A DNA stretch of 64,000 nucleotides from Krasilnikovozyma curviuscula (GCA_014825775.1 MVAQ01000100.1:1-64000); one strand, 5' to 3'; positions 1 to 12,096 are shown, counted from the stretch's first letter. Notes: generated by a model from the sequence alone, not told the origin. Program-made: numbers and translations.

Positions 1-24
1 AAAGCTTGCTTTATTATCTTATTT

Positions 25-49
25 TACATATATACATACATACATACAG
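25..49. repeat. Short (TACA)n simple repeat
   Basis: A run of TACATA/TACA units (about four TACA copies after TACATATA) lies at the left edge, upstream of the pyrophosphatase gene. It is a small simple-sequence tract with no other visible role. Confidence 0.5.
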
Positions 50-370
50 ATATATTGCTCTAGTTTTCATCACAAGATAGACACGCCTATCGAAAACTCT
101 CAGTAGGAGGTGAATACTTTAATTTTGCGCTAGCAGAAGTACTTGACGATCCGACTTTTAAGCTGAAGGTCTCCACTCAGTTCTTTCACATCTTTAGCTT
201 TCTTGGTATCTCGAGAAGCTCTCTAGATGGTGCTTTGAAATACTTTTTATCTGGTGGCACCCCAGCCTATGGCGAAATCTGGTGGCTGCGACGTTTCGAG
301 CTTCAAACATATGAGCACGTCCGTGAAAAGACTTACTCAGACCCTCAACCACTTGGCTTTCAAACCCAAC

Positions 371-2321
371 ATGACCTACACTACCAGGCTCATTGGAGTG
401 GGTGATGACTCGTTGCTTTGGAAATGTTGAGACGAGATGCTAACCTATCCCTTTTTCACCACCGAAAAAAGGCTCCTAACTCCCTTGGTATGTCCATCTC
501 ATCTGAAACGGCAGGATAACACACAATCTGTTACTAATTTAGATGGCTTTTGATTTTTACAGACCACAGAGTCTTTATCGAGAAGGATGGACAGGTCGTC
601 TCTGGCTTTCAGTAAGCACTCTTCGTTTTTTCTCTCCACCAGCGTCAAAACGAACATTTAATTGACAGTGGACCTACTTTGCATCAATCAGCGACATCCC
701 TCTCTTCGCTGATGAGTCTAAGACTGTCCTCAACATGATTGTTGAGGTCCCAAGATGGACAAACGTAAGTATCGCTGGCTGATGCTCTCTTAAATTCGAT
801 GAGCTTCCGTCGATGAAGATGTTGATGGGGTGGACTTCCTTCTACAAATAGGCTAAGATGGAGATCTCCAAGGAAGAATCCTTCAACCCAATCAAGCAGG
901 ACATTAAGAAGGTAAGCCATGTCTTTCCGTGATATCCTTCGTCACGTTCTTCAAATACCCCATCGATCGCCCCTGTTAACTGACTCCTCTACCTCTTCCG
1001 CGTTTTTTCTTTGCTACTCTTTGATTCTGCCGGTCAAAGGGCAAGCTCCGTTTCGTTAGAAACTGTTTCCCTCACCACGGTTACATCTGGAACTACGGCG
1101 CCTTCCCACAGGTGCGTTTCAAAGAGAATATTCAGGCCTTTGCTCAAGACCAGTCCACTGACATCTACTTCCCTTCCCACCGTGCTCATTAATCTCAACT
1201 ACCGCTGCTCTGATGACCTGATCAACTGGTTTTGGTCAAATTATCATTTTCCCTGACAGACCTGGGAGGACCCAACCGTCACTCACCCAGAGACTAAGGC
1301 TGCTGGTGACAACGATCCCTTGGATGTCTGCGAAATTGGTGAACAAGTTGGATACGTCGGACAAGTCAAGCAAGTTAAGATCCTTGGTATCATGTGAGTC
1401 TTGCCCCTTTTCGCTTTTTGTCTCATCTTTTAGCTTGCCGTCTAACCTCGATCTCATATTGCTTTTTACAGGGCTCTCCTTGATGAGGGTGAGACCGACT
1501 GGAAGGTTATCGTCGTTGACGTTAACGACCCATTGGCATCCAAGCTCAACGACGTTGAAGATGTCGAGAGACACCTTCCAGGTCTTATCAGAGCCACCAA
1601 CGAATGGTTCAGAATCTACAAGGTTTGTCATTTTCGCCTTATCAAACATCTTCTCTGGATGTTCTTTGCTCATTTCCTTCCGCCTTGGTGGCGATACGTG
1701 ACCATCTCAGATTCCTGATGGAAAGCCAGAGGTAAGCAGCGCTGGATCATCCAATTTATCTTAGTCATATACGCAGAAAGACTAACACATTTTTGTCTCC
1801 TCCCAGAACGTCTTCGCTTTCTCCGGAGAAGCCAAGTCCAAGAAGTACGCTGTGGAGATCATCCACGAGTGCCACGAAGCCTGGAGAAAGTTGATCTCTG
1901 GCGAATCCCCAGCCAAGACCAAGGACTACGACCTTTCCATGTGCGTTTCCGAATCTCTTTCTTGTGTCGCTACTGTAGCTTCCTGTGGCCTTTTGACTAA
2001 TCCTGCGATCCTGACGCAATTTTTTTTTGGGTGTGTGATATAACTTTACCTCGTTTTGCCGCCATCTCATACAGCGCCAACTCCGTCGTCGAGTCTTCCC
2101 CAGGATTCACTAGACCAAACGATGCTGCCTACACCGCTTTGCCAGCTGATTCCAGAAAGCCAGCTGCTCCAATCGACCCATCCAGTGAGTATACGCGTGC
2201 CCTCCGCTCCGCTTCCATATCTTCATTCAGCTCTGAGTGTTTGACTGATTCCCTCTTGCCTTCCTTCCTTGTTCCTTCTGCAGTTGACAAGACTTTCTAC
2301 ATTAGCTCCAACTCTGTATAA
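371..2321 (+). CDS. IPP1: Inorganic pyrophosphatase (soluble, family I)
   Basis: Hydrolyses pyrophosphate to two phosphates, pulling biosynthetic reactions forward; normally cytosolic. Twelve exons join in one frame: 371-397, 472-487, 563-611, 692-764, 852-911, 1040-1111, 1260-1393, 1472-1622, 1711-1731, 1807-1940, 2075-2184, 2284-2321, giving 294 residues (fungal family about 287). Conserved blocks are clear: MTYTTRLIG start, [38 protein letters not shown], the [11 protein letters not shown] metal site, and [20 protein letters not shown]. All catalytic acidic residues of the family appear present. The start at 371 matches the usual fungal N-terminus, but in-frame ATGs at 269 and 311 could add up to 34 residues (see findings). 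The gene runs the same way as the PUF gene downstream. Family assignment is near certain; the first two introns rest on homology and frame. Confidence 0.96.
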
Positions 2322-2861
2322 GCTCGTCGTTTGCGTGTGTGGCTTGCTCTGTTCGGGTTACGTAAATTGAGGTACCGGAACCATCGTTTATTAATTTTTT
2401 TTGGAATGCTCTTTGGTATTGTACCTATGCACTCTCTGGAAACATATATCTTATAATACTGAGAGCGCAACACCAGGATGAGGTGGAAAATCCAATGCGA
2501 AGATGTCATGCGAGCATCACCTCAGCTGCGTCCGCGTTCGAGGACGAGCTTGACTACGACGTCCTACCTTCATCGCCTTAATCCCTAATTCTCCGCTGCC
2601 CTTTAGGCCTCTTTTCACTCTAATCATCTCAACTGTCTAATCGACGGACTGGGTCCTTTCTCTTTTCCGTTCCAATTCTATCCAGTCTCGTTCAGTTCAA
2701 CCCCCTGAATCTCAAATAATATTCTTGTCAAAAAGTAAAAAGAGCCCTTCCGTCCTTCAAACGGCTTTACAGTACAACTTGTCCAGCCTCTGTGGATCCA
2801 ATACTCGAGTGGTTCAACCGTGGTAGAGAGGCTCATCCCTTGGTCGTACTGCACAGCAGGC
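2322..2861. other. Intergenic region between IPP1 and the PUF gene
   Basis: About 540 bases between two genes on the same strand. It should hold the pyrophosphatase 3' end and the promoter and leader of the PUF gene. It contains a T-rich tract near 2390-2402 and pyrimidine-rich stretches from about 2590 to 2700. I see no coding frame with family resemblance and no RNA gene. Confidence 0.6.
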
Positions 2862-5800
2862 ATGGCATCGCACAATGGAATCGACCCCAATGCTGCTATA
2901 GGAAGGCTAGGTAAAACACCACCCCCAGCTCCTTCTTCACTGTTCTCAAAGAGGTACGGAGCCCATTGACTTTAGATGCCGGCAATTCGGAACCAACTTT
3001 CTGACATTCTACCTTTTTTTCTGGCGCCCTTCTCCTCATGTCTCCTCAAACCCACCGATTTTCATTCACATATCTCTGTGGGACCTGGTTATGATATTGA
3101 ATCATGCTTGCCGCAAATCTACTACCGTTTTGAATGCGTGGTGGATAATCTCGCTCTCTGGTTTCGTGTGTTTCACCGTGACAGAGCGAGAGAAATTCAA
3201 AGCGAAGCTCTGCAGAATGAACCCCAGCCGTACCGCCCTCCAGCTATGCGAAACGGATTCAACGACGTAGCAGATTCTGAAAACCATCCTTCTGGATACT
3301 CGGCTAGTTTCAGGAGAGCTCGAGCTGGGTGAGTCTCCATCTCCCCTGCGTTGAAACTTCGTTTTCTGGGCTGACGGTGCTGCCACCCCCCCTTTTTTTT
3401 TTGTTCTCCGCAGAACTCTGCCTTCAAATCTCACAGCGGCAGCCAGAGATCTCTACTCTCATTCCACGAATGCTCTGAGTCAAGTCGATGATGAGTCTCT
3501 GACCTCGGGAGCATCATCACCTGTCAATCACAACTATAGTCAAGCTGGCCAGCTTTACAACCATTCAACAACCTCATCTTCCTTGCTCACCACACCATCA
3601 TCGTCCTCATCATCTCACATGGGTGGGCGAAATCGTTCAGGGTCCTTGACGTTGCCCAAAGCTGGTCTTTCGCACAATGCTTTCGGACCATCCATGTTCT
3701 CTTCATCCAACTGGGTCGCGAATCAATCTCCATTAGCTAGCGTAGCAGTCAATTCCCATACTACCACCTCAGGTACAACCTACCAGGGAATGAATCCGTT
3801 CCATTCCAACGAGTCGCTCGGTGGGGACGACAATTCTGTTCTAGACTACCTCGGCTTGGCAGATGGAACTAGCCTCTCTCAACAACCGCAACAGCCCACG
3901 TACACACCAGCCTCGTTGAGTGAACTCAGAAACCAAACTCAGCAGCAGATCCTAGGAAATAGCCGTGCTAGAGCTGCGACCATGTCCAACTCCGTCCTGA
4001 TGAGAAGCAGACTGAATGGTCTGGGTGGCTACGATGGCAGTAACTCTGCAAGCATCGAGATCAACGGAGGGTCTGGTGATATGTCTGGCGGAAATGACGC
4101 TTATTCGATGTACAGTGGTCCACCTAAGTCGTTCAAGGACTCAGCGCATCTTTCTGCCTCATCACCCAACCGTCACAGGTCCATCAGTGTAGGCACATTG
4201 GACGATCACCACTCTCGAATAGGCCTTGATAGGCTGAACAATCTCAGCTCGTTGTCATCGAGTCAGTACTCTGTTGGCGAGCTCAATCCATCTACAGCGA
4301 CCCTCATTCAAGGACTGGGCTCCATGTCACTGCAGCCACCACCTCCTCAACGACCATTCATGGACAGGCCTCATTCGGAGCGTGACCTCTCTGTCGGGAG
4401 AAGCAGTGCCAGTGGCTTGTTTGGAGGCTCAAACTCATCTTCAACTACACCGAGAGCAATCACACCAGACGTCATGGGTAACCAGCAAGGCTTTGGCAAC
4501 GGTGTTGGTGGATCTGGAACGCAAACTCCTTCGAGAAGTTTGTGGATTGGAAACTTGGATCCTGGTACGACTTCTCAAGAGCTGATGCACGTCTTTGCTC
4601 CTTACGGTGCAATTGAATCGTTGAGACTTCTTCCTGATAAGTAAGTGACCCGACATGCGTGCGGCATTGAGGTAGACATTTTTTTCCTGACCTTGACCAT
4701 CTTCTTCATTCGGACTATAGGGACTGCGGCTTTGTCAACTTCGTTGATAAAGGGGATGCTATCCGTGCTAAAGACGATGGCAAGTTGCACCGTCTTTCCC
4801 TAACCTGACAGGCTCCTTTCTAAACCAACCTTCATTTGATCTTTCAACAGTCCTGAACCGTCTTGGGGGTCATATCAGTGCCAGTGGAAGTCCCGTCCGT
4901 ATCGGATTCGGTAAAATTGACAGTGCCCCAGCAGGTCCAGCTGGAGTTGTTGCTCAGCAGAACGCAGCCTTTATGGGATACAATGGTGGTGAAAACGCCA
5001 GCCAAGTTTCGCCGACGAGGGCTCTCTGGATTGGCTCTATCCCTAGCTCAACCACTCCTGGAATACTCTTGACAATCTTTTCTCCTTACGGTCCAATCGA
5101 GTCTGCTCGTGTCCTCACTCACAAAAACTGCGGCTTCGGTAAGTTCAAAACACTTAACTTTCGTGCTCTCTCATACACTAACACTAGTCATACGTTCTGC
5201 AGTCAACTTTGAACGGCTGGATTCTGCTATGGTTGCCCGAAAGGCTCTAAATGGCCGGGATATTCTTGGTCCAGAAGTCGGTGCAATCAGAATTGGCTTT
5301 GCCAGAGTTCCCGTCAAAGCTGCCTTGAATGGAGATCCTATACTCAATGGCGCTCCTTTTGTTGGCACTGGAGATTTATCAGTCGGTGCTACTATTCATG
5401 CGCTACGACAAGTGCAAGGAGTTTCGTCCATCCCAGCAGAGTAAGTTGGAACCCCTCCTGTTGCTTCTCCCTCACCAGCTCTGAAATGTACCCTCCGGTT
5501 TCTCATTCACATTTTGTTGACAGTCAACAAGTTCTCACTGGCAGTATTGAGGACTTCAGGTCCAACTTGGTCCTCGATCTTGTGGGCACTGGGGAACATG
5601 TTTCTGCTGCTCAAGGCACACAAGCTGCCGGAGGCGCTGCCAATCCTGTGTCATGGCAACAGTCTGTTACTGAACAGCAAATGATTGTAAGTATCCCATT
5701 TTTCATATAGGACTAGCCGATATCTGACCAACAATCTGATCCCCGTGCTTGCTCCAGATGAAGGTTTTCAGTGAGGGATCGCAGGATGGAGATGTGGACA

Positions 5801-7999
5801 CACAAGAATGGAACTGTGAGTTAATATATCTTCTTGTCATCACCTTTCCGTTGAAGCGATCTGACATGAAAATGGTTGCTCCCTTCAAGCAATCTCACCT
5901 CCAGCGCATTACTACACCAACATTCCCTTGATCAGCGAGCGTGGTGCTAACCGCAAATTCGACGCCAACAAGCTCCGAGAATTAAAAAAAAAGCTAGACT
6001 CTCCCTCTTGTGCACCAGAAGAGGTCGAAGACATTGCTGTAGAAATCATGGACGAGGTCGTAGAATTGGCGAGTGACCATATCGGCAATACTGTTGTTCA
6101 GAAACTATTTGAGAAGGGTACAACTCCACGTAAGCTGGAAATGCTGGAACGTATTGCTCCCCATCTCGCAATGATTGGTATTCACAAGAATGGAACGTGG
6201 TCAACACAGAAGGTGAGATTTTTAGCCGAAGTGGCATTGAATACTGCCATCTCGTTTGTTGACAATTTCGATTTTCAGATCATCGACTGTGCAACAACAC
6301 CAGAAGAAACTTCTATCATCTGCCAGAATTTGGCACCTTACACTCCCCCTCTCTTGTTGGACCAGTTTGGGAATTATGTTCGTTTCTCAGGTCTATCCCC
6401 TGGATCGCTGTCCGTTCAAGTCTAACACGTCTCTCCTTAATTTTCTAGGTTATCTCCATCTGTATGAGATTTGGGTCGCCAGCCAACGATTTCATCTTTG
6501 ATGCGATGTGCGATCGAATGTGGGACATCGCTCAAGGACGTTACGGGGCCAGAAGTTTGAGAACTTGCTTGGAAAGTACGCATACTACGAGCGCCCAAAA
6601 AGTATGCCTACTCTATTTCCCTCCCTCACTATTGACATTGCTAATCAATGCGGCTTTACTAGAAACGAGTCGCAGCTGCCATCATCCTCAACTCAATTCC
6701 TCTCGCGACGAATCCAAACGGAGCTCTTCTTCTCACGTGGCTTGCTGATACTTCCAATCTTCATGGAAGGTATCGACTTTTGGCGCCACGATTTGCCCCA
6801 GTGAGAAAACGTTTTATTTGGAGTTGGAAGGTACTTTTCAAAACTAATTCCTCGTTGATCTTTTCTTCATAGCATTTGTCTCACCTCTGCACGCATAAAC
6901 TTGCTAGCATCAATGTCCTTAGAATCATTAATCAAGATATCGATCCTGGAGCTGCTCAGACTGTAATCGATGCCCTCTTCCAGAGCCCAAATGATCAAGT
7001 TTTGACCGACATTTTGGGAGACCGTGAGTCATTGATTCAGTCTCCCCATTGTCATGTCTTAACTGGTGCTAATTATTCTCTCTTTCTTTTTCGTAGAGGT
7101 CCATGGTGTCAATGTTGTCCAGAAGATCATCTCTAGCCAGAAAATCGACGACGATACACGATCTAAAATTGTAGAAGCCACGAAGAGAGTCCTTGCCAAC
7201 TTGAAAGTTACATCTTCTCAATCTTACCGAAGAATTCTTGAGGTGCGTTTTTATTTCTTTTTATCAAATGACAACATCGACTGATTACTTGATACTCTGC
7301 AGGAGGTCGGCCTTCCTTTCACCCCCGGTCCTTCTGTGAATATTACATATGGTAATAACAATCACCACGGAACCTACGAATACAGAGGAAACAACAATTC
7401 ACGACAGTACAATCAACCGCATCACCATCAGCATCAGCATCAACAGCAATGGGAAGGTTATCCTCAGCCGTATGATCCTTCTATCTTAGCCATGGGTCAA
7501 AACTTACAGCCTTCGCTGTCACCACAGTACACTGGTGTCAGCTCTCAAGGCCAGAGCTTTGGCCAGACCATGATGGGTGGCCAACCCGGATCGCCTGTGC
7601 AGGCACAGGTATTTTCACCAACTTCAGACCCTTTCAACCCTTTTTCTGTGAGTACTTGATTTGCTTTGCTTCTCTTTTCCAGTTGGGAAAACACTATTGC
7701 GTCAGGCAAAGCACAGAAGCTGACCTTTTGACGTGGTTATTTTGGTTTGAAGAGTCCAACGCGTACTGAGGCCAGGCTCAACAGTTACCAAACCTCTGGT
7801 AGCCCTCCCAGTGATCCGGGTAGAGTTATGACTTACGGAGACGGCCGGTATCTTTCTCAAATGGGTGCAGGTCCTCCGGGCGCTTGGGCACAAAGACCAC
7901 CTTTCTTGGTGAGTCGCGATACTTTCCCCCCTTTCATGCACTACCCTATCAGTTGCTGACTGGTGTTGCTATTTCTTTCTCCAGTACCAAGCTCAGTGA
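2862..7999 (+). CDS. RRM and Pumilio-repeat RNA-binding protein (Jsn1/Puf1-like)
   Basis: Likely binds 3' untranslated regions and controls mRNA fate, as in the Jsn1/Puf2 branch of PUF proteins. Seventeen exons join in frame to 1264 residues: 2862-2953, 3185-3328, 3414-4640, 4721-4779, 4851-5138, 5203-5440, 5524-5686, 5758-5815, 5890-6212, 6279-6377, 6449-6601, 6663-6800, 6873-7023, 7097-7242, 7303-7647, 7753-7908, 7985-7999. A long Ser-rich region is followed by two RRMs; RNP2 motifs are SLWIGNLD and ALWIGSIP, RNP1-type motifs CGFVNF in both. Divergent PUF repeats follow (for example HIGNTVVQKLFEKG, QFGNYVVSICMRFG, VHGVNVVQKIISS), then a His/Gln/Gly-rich tail. Intron 4780-4850 begins GCAAGT, a GC-AG intron. 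The first intron (231 bases) is the weakest point: an open frame from ATG 2976 could be an alternative start. Confidence 0.88.
7421..7452 (+). repeat. CATCAG-type repeat coding a His/Gln run
   Basis: Tandem CAT/CAG/CAA codons inside the PUF gene tail encode an H/Q-rich stretch (HHHQHQHQQQ). This is low-complexity coding sequence, prone to slippage, typical of RNA-binding prion-like tails. Confidence 0.75.
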
Positions 8000-8836
8000 T
8001 TGTTAAGCGCCTGAACCGAGTCTTCGTGTCGCACGCCGACCTAATGATTCCATCTCTTCTTGCCTACAACCTCTTTTCCCATCTTTGTCAGTATATTGCT
8101 AACAAAAACCTAACGAACACTTTCCTACCGATACGTATACATTCATACTTGACACGCCCAAATCCCCAACTTTGCATCTTTATTTTTTGATTGATATCTT
8201 CTCACACACCTACTCATGCCCATCACTCTTCCTGTTTTATTACACACTGCATTACGTTTGGTGTTTTCTTGTCTGTTTTGTGAAAGCAGCGCAAAGTAGT
8301 GCTACTTCTTGGCCTCACGAAAATAAACTGCAGAAAAACGAAAACAAAAGTCGCAGAGAACTCGCCTGCCCTGTGTGCCAACGGCCTGTTAGGTTGACCC
8401 TACAGACATCTCAATCAAATCGACTTCCAGGTAAGCAGGCAGGCTCACTTGGTTGCAAGGGGGAAGACTCTTCAGCCTCGATGGAAGAATGTTAAAAAGC
8501 AGACAGGCATTCAAGGAGGAATAGGAGGGAATCCCAAGTCCCCGCTTGCTGCCTCTTGCAGACGGCTTCGCATCCCTCTCACTCGTCCTCAGAGCCTGAG
8601 ACCCACCCTGCCAGAGCACGATAGATACCTGTCGATTGGCAGTCCAGCGGTGGGAGAGGGCTACATATGTGAATTGAATCGACGACAAAGTTGGAAACGG
8701 ACGAGGCTTTCGTTCAACCAGAGCGAAGCGTATGTTGAACTAACGCCTCCTTTTCTCCTCTTGGTGTACTGTCACTCGCTCCTTTCATACTAGGTCTTTC
8801 GTCAGATTCCATTCCTCGAGTCAGCTTTAATTGAAG
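8000..8836. other. Intergenic region upstream of CDC42
   Basis: 837 bases holding the PUF gene 3' end and the CDC42 promoter and leader. Short open frames exist at 8172-8495 and 8449-8793, but they show no family resemblance and probably overlap UTRs. No RNA gene recognised. Confidence 0.55.
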
Positions 8837-9999
8837 ATGCAAACAATCAAGTGTGTCGTCGTCGGTGATGGTGCTGTCGGAAAGGTACGTCTCGATTGGG
8901 CCCTTTTTCTCGCATTCAGTGTTTCGGATTGTACCCTAATTCCATTCCTTACATTTCGCGATGATACCAGACCTGTCTATTGATTTCTTACACCACCAAT
9001 GTCAGTAGAACTGGTTTGTTGGCAGCTGTTGTGAGGTGTCCTTGGTCGCTGACTTCGTTTTTCCCCCTTGCGTTGCTGCCTCGCTTTCGAATAACAGAAA
9101 GTACGTCTCTTCCTAGTTTCCTTGGCACCCTCAGACAATTTTGCTGCGCTTGCTGATGTGTTTTTGATTGGTTTATTTCATTAGTTCCCAAGCGAATACG
9201 TCCCAACCGTATTCGATAATTGTGAGACTTTTCTCTTGCCTGACCTGGTCTCACGCAGTCGAATTGATTCAACCAACGCTCGTCTTGCCTTTTTCAGATG
9301 CTGTCACTGTCATGATTGGTGAAGATCCGTACACCCTTGGGCTGTTCGATACTGCCGGTTTGTCTCCTACCCCCTTTGGTCCAAAATGTGCTTAGCCACT
9401 GACACATCAGGGGTTCTCGTCTTTCTTCCTCCGTCACATCGTCCAACTAACAGGTCAGGAGGATTACGATAGACTTAGACCATTGTCATACCCCCAGACG
9501 GACGTCTTCTTGGTCTGCTTCTCCGTTACCTCACCAGCCTCGTTTGAAAACGTCAAGGAGAAGTGGTTCCCAGAAGTGCACCACCATTGTCCAGGCGTGC
9601 CTTGCTTAATCGTCGGAACTCAGGTCGATCTCAGAGACGATCCTGCTGTTGTTGAGAAGTTGTCCAAGCAAAAGCAGAGACCTGTTCAGTTGGAGGCGGG
9701 CGAGAGACTTGCGAGAGAGTTAGGCGCGGTGAAATATGTGGAATGTTCGGCGCTTACTCAGAAGGGTTTGAAGAACGTTTTTGATGAGGTGAGTATCCTG
9801 TTACCGGCTTTCTGTTGTGATGGTGAGATGACCGGAAACATATGCTTTCTTTGTTCAGGCTATCGTCGCTGCGCTCGAGCCACCAGTCGTTAAGAAGAAG
9901 TGCGCCCCTGTTTGCATTTCACTTGCCATGATCTCCGATCCGCCCACTAACGGACGTTGTATTTTCTGATCACTCAGGAAAGGATGTGTCGTCCTTTAA
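8837..9999 (+). CDS. CDC42: Rho-family GTPase Cdc42
   Basis: Master regulator of cell polarity, septins and actin, acting at the plasma membrane. Eight exons (8837-8884, 8971-9000, 9098-9100, 9185-9221, 9298-9357, 9454-9788, 9859-9899, 9978-9999) give exactly 191 residues, the family length. Visible motifs: P-loop GDGAVGKT (split by intron 1), effector loop [29 protein letters not shown], the TQVD guanine-specificity motif, SALTQKG, a four-lysine polybasic stretch and the CVVL prenylation box, which predicts geranylgeranylation. Exon 3 is only three bases (AAA), coding the conserved Lys of the TTNKFPSEY segment; without it the residue would be missing. The identity is essentially certain. Confidence 0.98.
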
Positions 10000-10784
10000 A
10001 TGAATTCTGTCATAATATCCTGCCATCGAAATTTAGAATCGCAACTTCATTCAGTCACGTCCAATTCATCCCCACCACCAACTTTGTCCCAGCTGTCAGC
10101 ATTCCCCATGCTTTCGCGCTGAACTACCGCCATCATCACGTCACCTCACTATATACCGTCTCAAGAAGATGATTCCATTACCAAAAATCACACGGCAATA
10201 TAATCCATCTACTATCAGTCTCTCTTCCTCACTCCCCCACCCGCTGGTTGTCCCCTATGGCTGTCTCTTCTCCTTCTTACTCTATCACGCCTTTCTTCCT
10301 CAGTAGTGTTTCCCATTTTTTTCCTTGTATTCTTTCAGTATACTTTCTGTGCTATCTCCCTTTTTTTTTCTTTCGTCGGGGCTTACGCCTTTCTTCGACA
10401 TTCCTCTCTAACGTTTGCTTTCACCTACATAATATCATCTTCTTCTTGAACTCTTTTCAACCTACTCTTCTGTGTTGCTCTTTTTGTTTCACTTTTTGAG
10501 TTCAAAGTTCGGGTTCTTGCCGAGATGGCGCCGTAGGTACAGGAAATAGAGAGATTGTTGATGGGCATCCTAATTTTGATCAATTCTGCTGATTCGAAAT
10601 CAAGTTGAGCCCTCGTAGGTTGAATAAGTAAATTAAGTGTCTCTATCGAAAAGGCCACCACCACCTTGCATGCTATGGAGGAAGTCGATCCGCCGTGTGA
10701 AGGTGAGGTGAGGCTGACTGCCATCAATGACCATCAAATCAACCAAAAATTCAGCAGGATTGAAACACCGAACCGAAACGTGAG
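10000..10784. other. Intergenic region downstream of CDC42
   Basis: 785 bases with long pyrimidine-rich stretches (about 10190-10500) that likely include the CDC42 3' UTR. Open frames here are low-complexity shadows; no gene recognised. Confidence 0.5.
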
Positions 10785-11293
10785 ATGAGTTCAACTGCCT
10801 CGTCTAAGAAGCCCCTCCTTCCCTCCCACATAAACTCGAAGCACAACCTCGCGGCGCCCCCAATCTCCTTCCCTTCCTCGTCGACTACAGCAGCAGCAGA
10901 ACATCAGAACCCGGTCCCCTCATACGCCAGTATCTTAATGCCTCAGGACCTGGGTGCCGATAGAAATCAGCATGCCGCCCGGCCTGGGATTCCAAAGTTC
11001 TCAAGAGAGTGCTTCGTTAGTAACCTACTTCGAGATTGACTTTGGTACCTTTGGCCTTTGGGACTGAAACCACCTTCCTCCTGATAAATGTAGTTAAGTG
11101 AAGTAAAGTGCTATGGGAGCTATATCGTGAGTCTTCATGTTATCTTAGAAAGTCTTCCTACTGTCGTTATCTAACTTCGCATCGTGTGTCCGCCACCTTC
11201 CATTTTCAGCTACCACCTCTCCTGATCTTTGGCGTTGGTGCAATTGGACTTGGCTTGCTCTTTGTCTGGATCGAATCTGGGAGGGTTCGGTGA
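10785..11293 (+). CDS. Possible small membrane protein, unrecognised (uncertain model)
   Basis: An ATG at 10785 opens about 77 codons rich in Ser, Ala and Pro, ending in a segment PRIPKFSRECF-like (residues near PGIPKFSRECF) before a possible donor GTTAGT at 11016. Downstream, after an acceptor near 11209, the sequence codes a hydrophobic helix LPPLLIFGVGAIGLGLLFVW followed by a short basic end and a stop at 11291-11293. A short middle exon ending at the GTGAGT donor near 11126 could connect them (CYGSYI). The result would be a roughly 110-residue single-pass protein. No family was recognised, and a rival Trp-rich frame through 11210-11423 is also open, so the model is weak. Confidence 0.3.
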
Positions 11294-12096
11294 GGTTCGG
11301 AGTCGCGTTGGGCGGGTTACGTTACATTTTACTTATCGCAATTGGACAGGGATCAGCAGAGCCAGGTGCAGTTTGGTTGCATGTTCTTTGGGTTCTTCTA
11401 GGTTCATTCGGACCGGTGTTGTAAGATATCTTTTGATGTCTGTTGTTTACACTTATAGTCGTTGATGATTAGATGCAAAGCAAGAAACGCTGAACTTCAG
11501 AGGTAATTCGTTGCAAGCATCGCTTCTAGGTTATAGGAGAGTGCGAATAAGATTTCTAGCGTGAGCATATGAAAGAAATAGCTGGCTAATTCAGCTTCAA
11601 GCACGCCCAATAAAACTCACCAGATCAGATGCGCGCAGAAACCATAGTCTATGTCATGGTTCGGAGGGACAACAAGACTTCTGGCTTCCCTTGTTTCAAA
11701 TATTTATGCGGATTTCCTTGACTAAAAATTGAACTACGTCGCTTTTGGATCAGTAGCTCTTAAAAAACAGAGCCCTATTAGATCAGCTGAGCTTGTTGTC
11801 GGTCTAACACCTTCGCTTGTACCTTGTTTTTGTCACTGGTCGTCTAAGCTTGGATCTGAGTAGGACGAGTCAAAAGGAATTTCTAGGATGCTTGCAACAA
11901 ACCAATGCTGAAACAAAAGGGTTTGACATTGTAAGATGAAGCATGACTTGGACCCTCCAACCAAGGTGACACGCGACGGAGACTGTTCAGCTGCCGAAAA
12001 GGGATATATAGCAACCCGGGTATTAAGATGACAATCTAGTTGAATACATTTTTTGAATGTTCTTATCGATCGAAAGCAGCTCCGCACGCACCCAAG
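11294..12096. other. Intergenic region, no gene recognised
   Basis: About 800 bases between the doubtful small membrane protein and the end of the inositol-deacylase gene. Only short open frames without family resemblance. It probably holds the 3' ends of the two convergent genes. Confidence 0.5.

Noticed and set aside
1236..1673. 145-codon minus-strand frame inside the pyrophosphatase gene
   Set aside because: Covers two exons and an intron of a certain gene; product is not family-like.
2976..3332. Separate start at ATG 2976 for the PUF gene
   Set aside because: Open and in frame, so not excluded, but the product is less PUF-like than the first exon at 2862; kept only as an alternative.
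11210..11423. Trp-rich 70-codon frame as a real protein
   Set aside because: Needs an out-of-phase junction from the best first exon; composition looks like chance G/T-rich sequence.
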